This document shows positions 6,442 to 12,162 of a DNA stretch of 12,162 nucleotides, piece after piece; position 1 is the stretch's first letter, and every line of letters starts with the position of its first letter. The notes below the pieces were generated by a model. It searched no databases and was not told where the DNA came from. It was given only the letters and a program-made list of their open reading frames with translations. The DNA is from Candidatus Omnitrophota bacterium (GTDB taxonomy: Bacteria > Omnitrophota > Gorgyraeia > Aquiviventales > Aquiviventaceae): contig JACPAW010000159.1 in NCBI GenBank assembly GCA_016180605.1, positions 1-12,162 on the forward strand, read 5' to 3'. The translations under genes were made by a program, and so were the position numbers.

Positions 6442-6470
6442 TTGACGCTGCACCAGCTCTCCGCTAGGCT
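6442..6470 (+). promoter_or_regulatory. Possible promoter for the DJ-1/PfpI gene, leaderless geometry
   Basis: TTGACG (6442-6447) lies 17 bases before TAGGCT (6465-6470). The -35 matches 5/6 and the -10 only 3/6. Transcription would start at about 6477, the ATG itself, and no ribosome binding site precedes that ATG. The spacing is ideal, but the weak -10 leaves doubt. Confidence 0.4.
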
Positions 6471-6476
6471 ATTCCC

Positions 6477-7022
6477 ATGAAACGGATTCGTGTGGCCATC
6501 CTGGTGGAAGACCTCTATCAAGACTTGGAAGTCTGGTATCCGTACTATCGTCTTAAAGAAGCGGGAGTTGAGGCTTTCTTCGTGGGCACAGGACGCAAGG
6601 AATCTTTTACCGGAAAATACGGCTATCCGCTTACCACAAGAACCGCTGCATCCAGCCTGAAGGCAGCCTCTCTGAACGGGATCATTATTCCTGGAGGTTT
6701 CGCTCCGGATTTCCTGCGTCGGGATAAGGCGACCATTCGTTTGGTCCAGCAAGCCAATCGGTTGGGTAAAATCATCGGTGCGATTTGCCATGCCGGCTGG
6801 CTTCTGTGTTCTGCTGATATCCTGCGTGGTAAAACCATGACCTGTTTTTTCGCCATCCGCGACGATGTTATCCATGCAGGGGCTCGTTATGTCGACCGCG
6901 AGGTGGTCCAAGACGGAAATCTGGTGACCGCGCGCCAGCCCGAAGATCTGCCGATTTTTATGAGAACCTTTCTTAAGGCGCTGGGCAGTCCTAAAATTGA
7001 CAAAATTGGTAAGGTATCGTAG
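6477..7022 (+). CDS. DJ-1/PfpI family protein (class I glutamine amidotransferase-like)
   Basis: Predicted 181 residues, full length for the PfpI/YhbO group. MKRIRVAILVEDLYQDLEVWYPYYRL matches the family's first strand and acidic motif. IIIPGGFAPDFLRRD (69-83) is the conserved glycine loop, and AICHAGWLL (102-110) carries the nucleophile-elbow Cys104 and adjacent His105. ARQPEDLPIFMRTFL near the end matches the usual SRxPxDLPxF motif. Members are described as proteases, deglycases or chaperone-like stress proteins, and the exact activity is disputed across the family. The protein is cytoplasmic. It has its own possible promoter, and the promoter of the following Rrf2 gene lies within its last codons. 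Confidence 0.9.
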   Translation: MKRIRVAILVEDLYQDLEVWYPYYRLKEAGVEAFFVGTGRKESFTGKYGYPLTTRTAASSLKAASLNGIIIPGGFAPDFLRRDKATIRLVQQANRLGKIIGAICHAGWLLCSADILRGKTMTCFFAIRDDVIHAGARYVDREVVQDGNLVTARQPEDLPIFMRTFLKALGSPKIDKIGKVS

Positions 7023-7025
7023 ACT
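6997..7025 (+). promoter_or_regulatory. Sigma70-like promoter of the Rrf2 regulator gene
   Basis: TTGACA (6997-7002, 6/6 consensus) and TAGACT (7020-7025, 4/6) are spaced by 17 bases. Transcription would start near 7032, leaving a leader of about 15 bases without a clear Shine-Dalgarno. The -35 lies in the coding end of the PfpI gene and the -10 overlaps its stop codon. Confidence 0.65.
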
Positions 7026-7047
7026 ACCATTCACGATTGGTCGTCTA
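7020..7047. promoter_or_regulatory. Dyad-symmetric candidate operator, probably Rrf2 autoregulation
   Basis: The arms TAGACTACCA (7020-7029) and TGGTCGTCTA (7038-7047) are complementary at 9 of 10 positions around an 8-base spacer. The dyad begins on the -10 element and ends on the A of the Rrf2 start codon, so a bound dimer would block transcription start. Rrf2 proteins bind as dimers to such sites and often repress their own gene. The specific protein-site link is inferred from position. Confidence 0.55.
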
Positions 7048-7541
7048 TGATAAAACTATCCACCCGCTCCACTTATGGCATGCGCGCACTGGTGGAACTG
7101 GCCCTGAACTCTTCGCATGGGCCGGTTTCGGCAGCCCAGATTGCCCAGCGCCAAAATCTTTCCGTTGCCTACCTCGAACAGTTGCTTCACCGTCTGAAAA
7201 GAAGCGGTTTGGTTAAGAGCGTGCGCGGTCCAAGAGGGGGGTTTGCTCTGGCAAGGCCCGCGCATCGGATTAACATGGCCGATGTGGTGCGTATTTTGGA
7301 AGGCAACAGCGCACTTGCAGAGGCTCGCCAAAATGGCAAGCGACCGGTGCCATCCGGTGCCCATTCTTCTTCAGCGGTTCAGATTCAGCGACACGGTCAG
7401 CGGGTGGCACAGGCGGTATGGCACTGTGTGCACGAACGATTGATGGAATCGCTTCATGCCGTGACTCTTCAGGACTTATGGGATAGCCTTCGCAGCCAAC
7501 CCGGTGAACCGATCGAACACCGGTACGTTTTCCATATTTGA
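7047..7541 (+). CDS. Rrf2 family transcriptional regulator, lacking Fe-S cysteines
   Basis: Predicted 164 residues. The N-terminal winged helix is diagnostic: MIKLSTRSTYGMRALVELAL, then AAQIAQRQNLSVAYLEQLLHRLKRSGLVKSVRGPRGGFALARP (about 29-71). DVVRILEG (79-86) leads to the region where IscR, NsrR and RirA carry three clustered cysteines. Here that loop (87-118) has none, and the only cysteine is C127 in VWHCVHERL. The ending VTLQDLWDSL matches the conserved dimerisation helix. It therefore probably senses something other than an Fe-S cluster signal, or uses a ligand as CymR-type members do. It is likely self-regulated through the dyad at its start. The folate gene starts 31 bases downstream. 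Confidence 0.88.
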   Translation: MIKLSTRSTYGMRALVELALNSSHGPVSAAQIAQRQNLSVAYLEQLLHRLKRSGLVKSVRGPRGGFALARPAHRINMADVVRILEGNSALAEARQNGKRPVPSGAHSSSAVQIQRHGQRVAQAVWHCVHERLMESLHAVTLQDLWDSLRSQPGEPIEHRYVFHI

Positions 7542-7565
7542 TAACCGCCTGACTTCTGGTAGCTG

Positions 7566-7574
7566 TGGTACAAT
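7566..7574 (+). promoter_or_regulatory. Possible extended -10 element overlapping the cyclo-ligase start
   Basis: TGGTACAAT fits the extended -10 form TGnTATAAT, with 5/6 in the hexamer. It overlaps the chosen ATG (7573), so if used it would place transcript start near 7581, inside the gene. No good -35 is found at the right distance. It may be chance, or may mean that the true start codon lies further in. Confidence 0.25.
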
Positions 7575-8151
7575 GACCGACAGTATTAAGCAAATCCGGA
7601 TAGCCAAGCAGAACGTTCGTAAACGGTTATTGAGTGATTTGAAGCAACAGAAGGAGGAGGTACGACGTCAACGCAGTGAGGAAATATGGCGGAAAGTGCA
7701 TCGCCTGACGGCGTTCCGCAGGGCCCGTGTGGTATTTTGCTACGTAGCCCTGCCGTATGAAGTGCAGACTCGGCGTATGATTGAGGAGATGTTAACGATT
7801 GGCAAGCGTGTGGTGGTACCCCGTATGCGATCTCGTGTGAAGGCGCTGGCCTTGTCGGAGCTTCGGGACCCAGCCAAGGAGCTGGTTCGCGGCCGCTTCG
7901 GTGTCTGGGAGCCTTCCCGGTCGAAGCGTCGCACGGTGCGCTGGCGCGATATTGAGTTGGCGTTGGTGCCCGGGATCGCTTTTGACCAAAGCGGGAAACG
8001 GTTAGGCCATGGTTTCGGGTACTTCGACCGGTTCCTGGCGCGCTTGCCAAAACAGGCCTCTACGGTGGGCCTGGCCTTTCGGTTTCAAGTCCTCGATCAT
8101 CTTCCTGCCGAAGCGCACGACATCCCCGTCAAAAGAGTCCTTTCCGCCTAG
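7573..8151 (+). CDS. 5-formyltetrahydrofolate cyclo-ligase (MTHFS)
   Basis: Predicted 192 residues, normal for the family (E. coli homologue YgfA/Fau). It converts 5-formyl-THF and ATP to 5,10-methenyl-THF in the cytoplasm, recovering folate from a storage or inhibitory form. The N-terminal helix KQNVRKRLLSDLKQQKEEVRRQRSEEI is typical. FCYVALPYEVQTRRMI (55-70) matches the substrate pocket segment, and LVPGIAFDQSGKRLGHGFGY (131-150) followed by FDR is the signature, with His and Phe at usually Gly/Tyr positions. The ending LPAEAHDIPVKRVLS is also conserved. The frame is open back to 7504, but that overlaps the Rrf2 gene and adds a non-conserved stretch; ATG 7573 gives the family's start. There is no clear ribosome site. 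Its neighbour rny starts 37 bases later. Confidence 0.92.
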   Translation: MTDSIKQIRIAKQNVRKRLLSDLKQQKEEVRRQRSEEIWRKVHRLTAFRRARVVFCYVALPYEVQTRRMIEEMLTIGKRVVVPRMRSRVKALALSELRDPAKELVRGRFGVWEPSRSKRRTVRWRDIELALVPGIAFDQSGKRLGHGFGYFDRFLARLPKQASTVGLAFRFQVLDHLPAEAHDIPVKRVLSA

Positions 8152-8188
8152 TCTCACGGCATTCCTGCAATCCGCCAGGGGGTAAACG

Positions 8189-9745
8189 ATGGAATGGGTT
8201 GTGATCAGTCTACTCGTCATTGCAATCGCTGCTTTTGCAGGCGGTTACTGGCTGCGCCTGATATTAGGGCGCCGTTCTCTTTCCAGCGCTGAGACTCAAG
8301 CGCAACAGCGGCTTAAGGAGGCCCAGCGGCAAGCAGAGGCCATTCTGAAGCAGGCTCAACTGGATGGAAAAGAGCAGCTACATGCGCTGCGTCAAGAGTT
8401 TGAGGAGCGCACCAAGGAGCGCCGTAATGAGTTGTCTCAATTGGAGAAACGGTTGCGCCAGCGTGAGGAACTCCTGGATCGCAAACTCGATCAATTAGAT
8501 CGCAAGGAAAAGGAGCTGGAGGATCGCGAGAAGCAATTTGCCCAACGCGAGCAGGCCTTGGAACATAAGACCGCCCAATTGGAGCAAGTGATTGCACAAG
8601 AAAAAGAACAGTTAAAAACTATTGCCGGTTTGTCGGCGGATCAAGCGAAGCAGTTATTGTTGGCTCGGCTGGAACAGGACTGCCGATCCGAAGCGGGAAT
8701 GATCATCAAGCAAGTCGAAGAAGAAACGAAACGCAGTTCTCAGGAAGTCTCTCGGCGGATTCTGGTGGAGACGATGCAGCGGTGTGCTGCAGAATTTACA
8801 GTGGAGTCCACCACGTCGGTTATCCAGCTTCCGAATGAAGATATGAAAGGCCGCATCATCGGCCGCGAAGGCCGCAACATCAAAGCATTCGAGCTGGCAA
8901 CCGGGGTGGATCTGATCGTAGATGATACGCCCGATGTCGTGACCCTTTCTTCCTTTGATATGATACGGCGCGAGGTCGCACGGCTTTCCTTGGAGCGGCT
9001 CATGAGCGACGGCCGCATTCACCCCGCCCGCATCGAGGAAATCGTCGAAAAAGTCAAAAAGGAGTTTCAACAGCATATCGTCCAAGAAGGCGAAAAAACA
9101 ATCAGCGAACTGGATGCCCACGGGGTGCATCCTGAGCTGGTCAAATTCATTGGTCGGCTCCGCTACCGCACCAGTTACGGCCAGAATGTGCTGCTGCACA
9201 TGAAAGAGACAGGCTACTTGTGCGGCATGATCGCAGCCGAGCTTGGATTGGATCAGCGTCTGGCCCGTCGCTGCGGACTCTTGCATGACATTGGCAAGGC
9301 GGTGAGCCATGAAATGGAAGGGCCGCATGCGATCATTGGCGCTGAGCTGGCTAAGAAATACGGCGAATCGCCGGATATCGTACACGCCATTGAGGCGCAT
9401 CATGAAGATGTCCAGCCCCGCACCTTACTGGCGGTGTTAACGATTGTGGCCGACTCTGTCAGCGGTTCGCGGCCCGGAGCACGGGGCGATACCTTGGAAA
9501 ACTACATCAAGCGCTTGCAAACGCTGGAAGCGATCTGTGATTCCTTTAGCGGAGTGGAAAAGGCTTATGCCATTCAAGCAGGCCGGGAAGTCCGGGTCAT
9601 CGTCCAGCCCGGTCGTGTGACGGACCTTGAAGCCATCGCCCTTTCACGCGAGATCAAGCGCAAGGTGGAAGGTTCTATTGAGTTTCCGGGACAGATTAAG
9701 ATTACCGTCATTCGCGAGACCCGCTCTATCGAATATGCGCGTTAA
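8189..9745 (+). CDS. rny: Ribonuclease Y
   Basis: Predicted 518 residues, the usual length. RNase Y is a membrane-anchored endoribonuclease that starts mRNA decay. Domain order is complete. A single N-terminal membrane helix covers about 2-27. A long charged coiled coil (about 33-200) is followed by a KH RNA-binding domain with IIGREGRNIKAFE (223-235; GxxG at 225-228). The HD domain carries the metal-binding pair H366-D367 in CGLLHDIGKA and a later HHED (404-407). The C-terminal region ends FPGQIKITVIRETRSIEYAR, as in most homologues. AGGGGG (8177-8182) is the ribosome site for ATG 8189. It is followed by ymdB, a pairing conserved in many bacteria. Confidence 0.97.
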   Translation: MEWVVISLLVIAIAAFAGGYWLRLILGRRSLSSAETQAQQRLKEAQRQAEAILKQAQLDGKEQLHALRQEFEERTKERRNELSQLEKRLRQREELLDRKLDQLDRKEKELEDREKQFAQREQALEHKTAQLEQVIAQEKEQLKTIAGLSADQAKQLLLARLEQDCRSEAGMIIKQVEEETKRSSQEVSRRILVETMQRCAAEFTVESTTSVIQLPNEDMKGRIIGREGRNIKAFELATGVDLIVDDTPDVVTLSSFDMIRREVARLSLERLMSDGRIHPARIEEIVEKVKKEFQQHIVQEGEKTISELDAHGVHPELVKFIGRLRYRTSYGQNVLLHMKETGYLCGMIAAELGLDQRLARRCGLLHDIGKAVSHEMEGPHAIIGAELAKKYGESPDIVHAIEAHHEDVQPRTLLAVLTIVADSVSGSRPGARGDTLENYIKRLQTLEAICDSFSGVEKAYAIQAGREVRVIVQPGRVTDLEAIALSREIKRKVEGSIEFPGQIKITVIRETRSIEYAR

Positions 9746-9749
9746 AGAT

Positions 9750-9833
9750 AGCAAACAGACACCAGCATACAGCACACAGAAAATTCATCCGTTCCACTCT
9801 TCTGTGTGCTGTGTGCTGTGTGCTGTGTGCTGG
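9750..9833. repeat. Inverted array of 7-bp repeats (AGCACAC / GTGTGCT)
   Basis: Five bases after the rny stop, the left arm reads in sevens AGCAAAC, AGACACC, AGCATAC, AGCACAC (9750-9777). The right arm holds four perfect copies of GTGTGCT (9804-9831). CCAGCATACAGCACACAGAA (9762-9781) is complementary to the start of the right arm with one mismatch, and alternative registers are possible because of the repeats. It fills the whole rny-ymdB gap and ends three to four bases before the ymdB ATG. A role in termination, mRNA stability or translation control is possible but unproven. Confidence 0.85.
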
Positions 9834-9835
9834 TT

Positions 9836-10642
9836 ATGAAGTTCCTGGTGATTGGGGATATTGTTGGACGTCCCGGACGGGTGATTGTCGAGCGCGAGCT
9901 GATGAAACTTCGTCAGGAGCGCGGCATCGACCTGGTGGTTGCCAACTGTGAAAACGCAGCCGGTGGTGCCGGGGTAACACCGCGCATTGCCGATGATCTT
10001 TTTCGCTGCGGTGTCGATGTGCTGACCTCGGGCAACCACGTCTGGAGGAAAAAAGAAGCCTACGAATTGCTAAAGCTGGATCCTCGCGTTATCCGTCCTG
10101 CCAACTACCCCGATGGAGCTCCCGGAGCAGGCTCTGCGATCGTAGAGACGCTCGACGGAGCCAAAGTCGGTGTTTTGAATCTCATGGGGCGCGTTTTTAT
10201 GGAGCCTTTGGATTGCCCCTTTCGCGCGGCGGAGCGGGAGTTAAATCGTCTGAAGATGGTGACATCGGTTATTATTGTCGACATGCACGCCGAAGCAACC
10301 AGCGAGAAAGTCGCGATGGGATGGTTTCTGGACGGCAAAGTCTCCTGCGTTTTCGGCACCCATACCCATATTCCTACCGCGGATGAGCGCATTCTGCCAA
10401 AGGGCACTGCCGTCATCACCGATGTCGGAATGACAGGGCCGTATGATTCCGTCATCGGGCGCCGGGTCGACCAAATCCTCGAGCGTTTCCTGTCGAGTCT
10501 TCCGATGCGCTCCGAAGTAGCTGAGGGCAATGTCCAGTTGCGCGGCCTTCTGGTCGAAGTCCATCCGAAGACAGGAAAAGCGTTGTCGGTAGAACGCATC
10601 ACTCGGGTGATCGATGGAGCCATTCGCGATACCGGCGACTGA
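9836..10642 (+). CDS. ymdB: YmdB-type metallophosphoesterase (TIGR00282 family)
   Basis: Predicted 268 residues. The Bacillus homologue hydrolyses 2',3'-cyclic nucleotides and related substrates with a dinuclear metal centre and affects biofilm and development. All expected motifs are present: GDIVGRPG with D8; NCENAAGG with E39 and N40; GNHVW with N67 and H68; HAEATSEK with H151; GTHTHIPTADE with H176 and H178. The ending VQLRGLLVEVHPKTGKALSVERI is typical. ATG 9836 is chosen because MKFLVIGDIVGRPG is the family's exact start. The frame continues to a GTG at 9806, but those codons are the heptamer repeat. No Shine-Dalgarno precedes the ATG. The 3' end overlaps xseA by 29 bases, suggesting coupled translation. 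Confidence 0.95.
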   Translation: MKFLVIGDIVGRPGRVIVERELMKLRQERGIDLVVANCENAAGGAGVTPRIADDLFRCGVDVLTSGNHVWRKKEAYELLKLDPRVIRPANYPDGAPGAGSAIVETLDGAKVGVLNLMGRVFMEPLDCPFRAAERELNRLKMVTSVIIVDMHAEATSEKVAMGWFLDGKVSCVFGTHTHIPTADERILPKGTAVITDVGMTGPYDSVIGRRVDQILERFLSSLPMRSEVAEGNVQLRGLLVEVHPKTGKALSVERITRVIDGAIRDTGD

Positions 10643-11873
10643 ACCCATTCGAGTCCCTTCAGCGCTCAGTGTGGCTCAGGTTGTCACCCAGATCCGAGCC
10701 CTCATTGAAAGCCGTTTTCCCGCGCCTCTGTGGGTTGAAGGAGAGCTCTCCAACTGCAGTTTTCCTGCTTCGGGCCATATCTATTTTTCTTTGGTGGATG
10801 AGCGCGGTACAGACCGTTTCGGACAACGGTTGCTTCTTCCTTGCGCTTTTTATCGGGGCTCCAACCAGCACTTGAAGTTTCGCCCCGCAGACGGCATGAA
10901 AGTGCTCTGTTTGGGGCAACTGACCACTTATGAGCGGCAAGGACAGTACCAATTAAGGGTCTTGCGCGTTGAGCCCAAGGGAATCGGCGCTCTTCAGTTG
11001 GCTTTTGAACAGCTAAAAAAACGCCTCGCAGCCGAGGGGCTCTTCGATGAAGCACGCAAGCGGCCCATTCCCAAAACCCCGGAATGCATTGGAGTGATTA
11101 CCTCACCCTCAGGCTCTGCCGTGCATGACATCGTCAGCAAACTTCGCAATTTCTTCCACGTCATTGTCATCCCCACAAAAGTGCAGGGAGACGGAGCCTC
11201 TCAGGAAATTGCCCACGCGTTGGATACGGCCAACCGGCGGCACTTAGCGGATGTGCTCATTGTCGGAAGAGGCGGGGGCAGTGTGGAAGATTTGTGGGCG
11301 TTTAACGAGGAAGGGGTGGCGCGCGCCATTGTTCGATCGCGCATTCCGGTTATCTCTGCCGTCGGCCATCAGGATGATTGGACGATTGCGGATTACGTTT
11401 CTGATTTGCGCGCTTCCACCCCGACGGATGCGGCCAAACGGCTGGTCGAAGAAAAAGAGCGGCTTTTTCTTTCCGTCCAGTCACAGTATCAACACCTTCT
11501 GGATGCGACCCGAGGCTATTTATCCGAACAGACCTTCCAATTAGACGGTTTTTGCTCTCGGTTGAGACTTTTGCACCCGGCTATACAGCTGGGGCGCTTG
11601 CAGGATAAAGTACAACAGCTTCAAGATGAGCTGGCAGGATCCATGCGGCATACGTTGGATGTTTTTCAACATTCTTTGGAGGGACTGGCAGGCCGCATGC
11701 AGGCACTGAGCCCTCTTGCCGTGCTGGGTCGAGGTTACAGCATTACGTTAAGACTTCCCGATCGTCATGTGGTGACTGCTGCCAAAGACGTAAAAGAAGG
11801 CGACACCCTGGAAACCCTTCTGGCACAGGGCCGTCTGTTGAGTACGGTCCAGAAGAGAAGCGAAACGGGATAA
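10614..11873 (+). CDS. xseA: Exodeoxyribonuclease VII large subunit
   Basis: Predicted 419 residues. It is the catalytic subunit of exonuclease VII, which degrades single-stranded DNA from both ends in complex with several XseB copies. An N-terminal OB fold (about 15-118) contains LWVEGELSNCSFPASGHIYF. The catalytic core has IGVITSPSGSAVHDI (159-173, D172), VLIVGRGGGSVEDLWAFNEE (214-233, R219) and AVGHQDDWTIADYVSDLRAS (249-268, H252 and D255). A coiled-coil region and the conserved LGRGYSITL segment follow. The usual GHETD motif reads GHQDD here: Glu to Gln beside the catalytic His, while His and Asp remain. The start at 10614 lies inside ymdB; a weak GGGTGA precedes it. The xseB gene starts ten bases after its stop. 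Confidence 0.96.
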   Translation: MEPFAIPATEPIRVPSALSVAQVVTQIRALIESRFPAPLWVEGELSNCSFPASGHIYFSLVDERGTDRFGQRLLLPCAFYRGSNQHLKFRPADGMKVLCLGQLTTYERQGQYQLRVLRVEPKGIGALQLAFEQLKKRLAAEGLFDEARKRPIPKTPECIGVITSPSGSAVHDIVSKLRNFFHVIVIPTKVQGDGASQEIAHALDTANRRHLADVLIVGRGGGSVEDLWAFNEEGVARAIVRSRIPVISAVGHQDDWTIADYVSDLRASTPTDAAKRLVEEKERLFLSVQSQYQHLLDATRGYLSEQTFQLDGFCSRLRLLHPAIQLGRLQDKVQQLQDELAGSMRHTLDVFQHSLEGLAGRMQALSPLAVLGRGYSITLRLPDRHVVTAAKDVKEGDTLETLLAQGRLLSTVQKRSETG

Positions 11874-11883
11874 TGAGGTCAAG

Positions 11884-12159
11884 ATGGCACAAGCAGGCGA
11901 ACTGAAATACGAGGAAGCGCTCAAGCGGTTAGAGCGGCTCGTGGATGAATTAGACCGCTCGGAGTTGGATCTGGAATCGCGGCTTAAAAAATTCGAGGAA
12001 GGCACTAAGCTTGCCCGACTGCTTCTTAAGAAACTCGACCACGCCAAGAAGAAGGTGGAAATACTGGTGAAGGATCAGGTAGGGGAAGCGGCTCTTATTC
12101 CTTTTGAGGACGAAGCCTCTGGCCAGAGCGAAGAAGAGCAAGAGGATGCCGTCGATTAA
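11884..12159 (+). CDS. xseB: Exodeoxyribonuclease VII small subunit
   Basis: Predicted 91 residues, slightly longer than many homologues (about 70-85) because of an acidic tail ASGQSEEEQEDAVD. The core LKYEEALKRLERLVDELDRSELDLESRLKKFEEGTKLARLL is the family signature: two helices that coil around the long helices of XseA. The following KKLDHAKKKVEILVKD is also typical. TGAGGT just before ATG 11884 is a reasonable ribosome site. It sits ten bases after xseA in the expected order. The stop lies three bases from the window edge, so nothing downstream can be seen. Confidence 0.96.
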   Translation: MAQAGELKYEEALKRLERLVDELDRSELDLESRLKKFEEGTKLARLLLKKLDHAKKKVEILVKDQVGEAALIPFEDEASGQSEEEQEDAVD

Positions 12160-12162
12160 AGT

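Noticed and set aside
6249..7034. 261-residue open frame on the minus strand
   Set aside because: It runs antisense across the DJ-1/PfpI gene and the heptamer array, with low-complexity sequence from the repeats and no recognisable domain. The + strand gene has full family motifs.
7504..7572. Longer N-terminus for the cyclo-ligase
   Set aside because: It overlaps the end of the Rrf2 gene and adds 23 residues not seen in the family; ATG 7573 fits better.
8152..8188. 6S RNA next to the cyclo-ligase gene, as in many proteobacteria
   Set aside because: The gap is only 37 bases and the upstream gap only 31, far too short for a 6S RNA of about 180 nt.
8654..9403. 249-residue open frame on the minus strand
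   Set aside because: Antisense shadow of rny, rich in His, Phe and Asp as expected from reverse reading of its codons; no start signal and no family likeness.
9804..9831. CRISPR array or variable-number coding repeat
   Set aside because: Units are 7 bp, contiguous and without spacers, and no cas genes are present.

Overview
The window (about half G+C) reads as chromosomal DNA of a Gram-negative bacterium from a little-studied lineage. The block rny–ymdB–xseA–xseB with a 5-formyltetrahydrofolate cyclo-ligase upstream, next to an operon of minor pilins and PilX-like proteins, recalls Omnitrophota or other PVC-side candidate phyla. That placement is an impression from gene content and is not proven. 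All credible genes lie on the + strand.

Region 1 (1-875) is the 3' part of a zinc-dependent, NAD(P)-linked medium-chain alcohol dehydrogenase whose start is outside the window. Region 2 (876-1217) has no protein gene. It holds a short 7-bp tandem repeat, a possible weak promoter, a cyclic-di-GMP-I (GEMM-I) riboswitch of about 200 nt and an intrinsic terminator whose T run ends exactly at the next ATG. The riboswitch has the usual tetraloop hairpin, core GCAAAGCC and receptor arm, but two extra abutting hairpins are inserted between the first hairpin and the core.

Region 3 (1218-6298) is a six-gene pilus operon under that riboswitch. Order: a PilX-like protein with a C-terminal beta-repeat domain, four type IV prepilin-like minor pilins (PilV/PilW/GspJ types) and a second, larger PilX-like protein. 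Several genes overlap or are closely spaced. The likely logic is that c-di-GMP sets transcription of the pilus-tip or surface-adhesion proteins. The last gene carries a 110-bp palindromic cloverleaf element inserted in frame directly after its start codon, with the ATG duplicated. This resembles in concept the Rickettsia palindromic elements and is the most unusual item in the window.

Region 4 (6299-8151) starts with an inverted array of 7-bp repeats, followed by a DJ-1/PfpI protein, an Rrf2-type regulator without the usual Fe-S cysteines and a 5-formyltetrahydrofolate cyclo-ligase. The Rrf2 gene has a good sigma70-like promoter overlapped by a 28-bp dyad that looks like an autoregulatory operator.

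Region 5 (8189-12159) is a housekeeping run: ribonuclease Y, the YmdB-type metallophosphoesterase, and the large and small subunits of exonuclease VII. A third 7-bp repeat array, again an inverted repeat, sits between rny and ymdB and runs to within a few bases of the ymdB ATG. Three intergenic regions thus carry heptamer arrays of different sequence but the same period.
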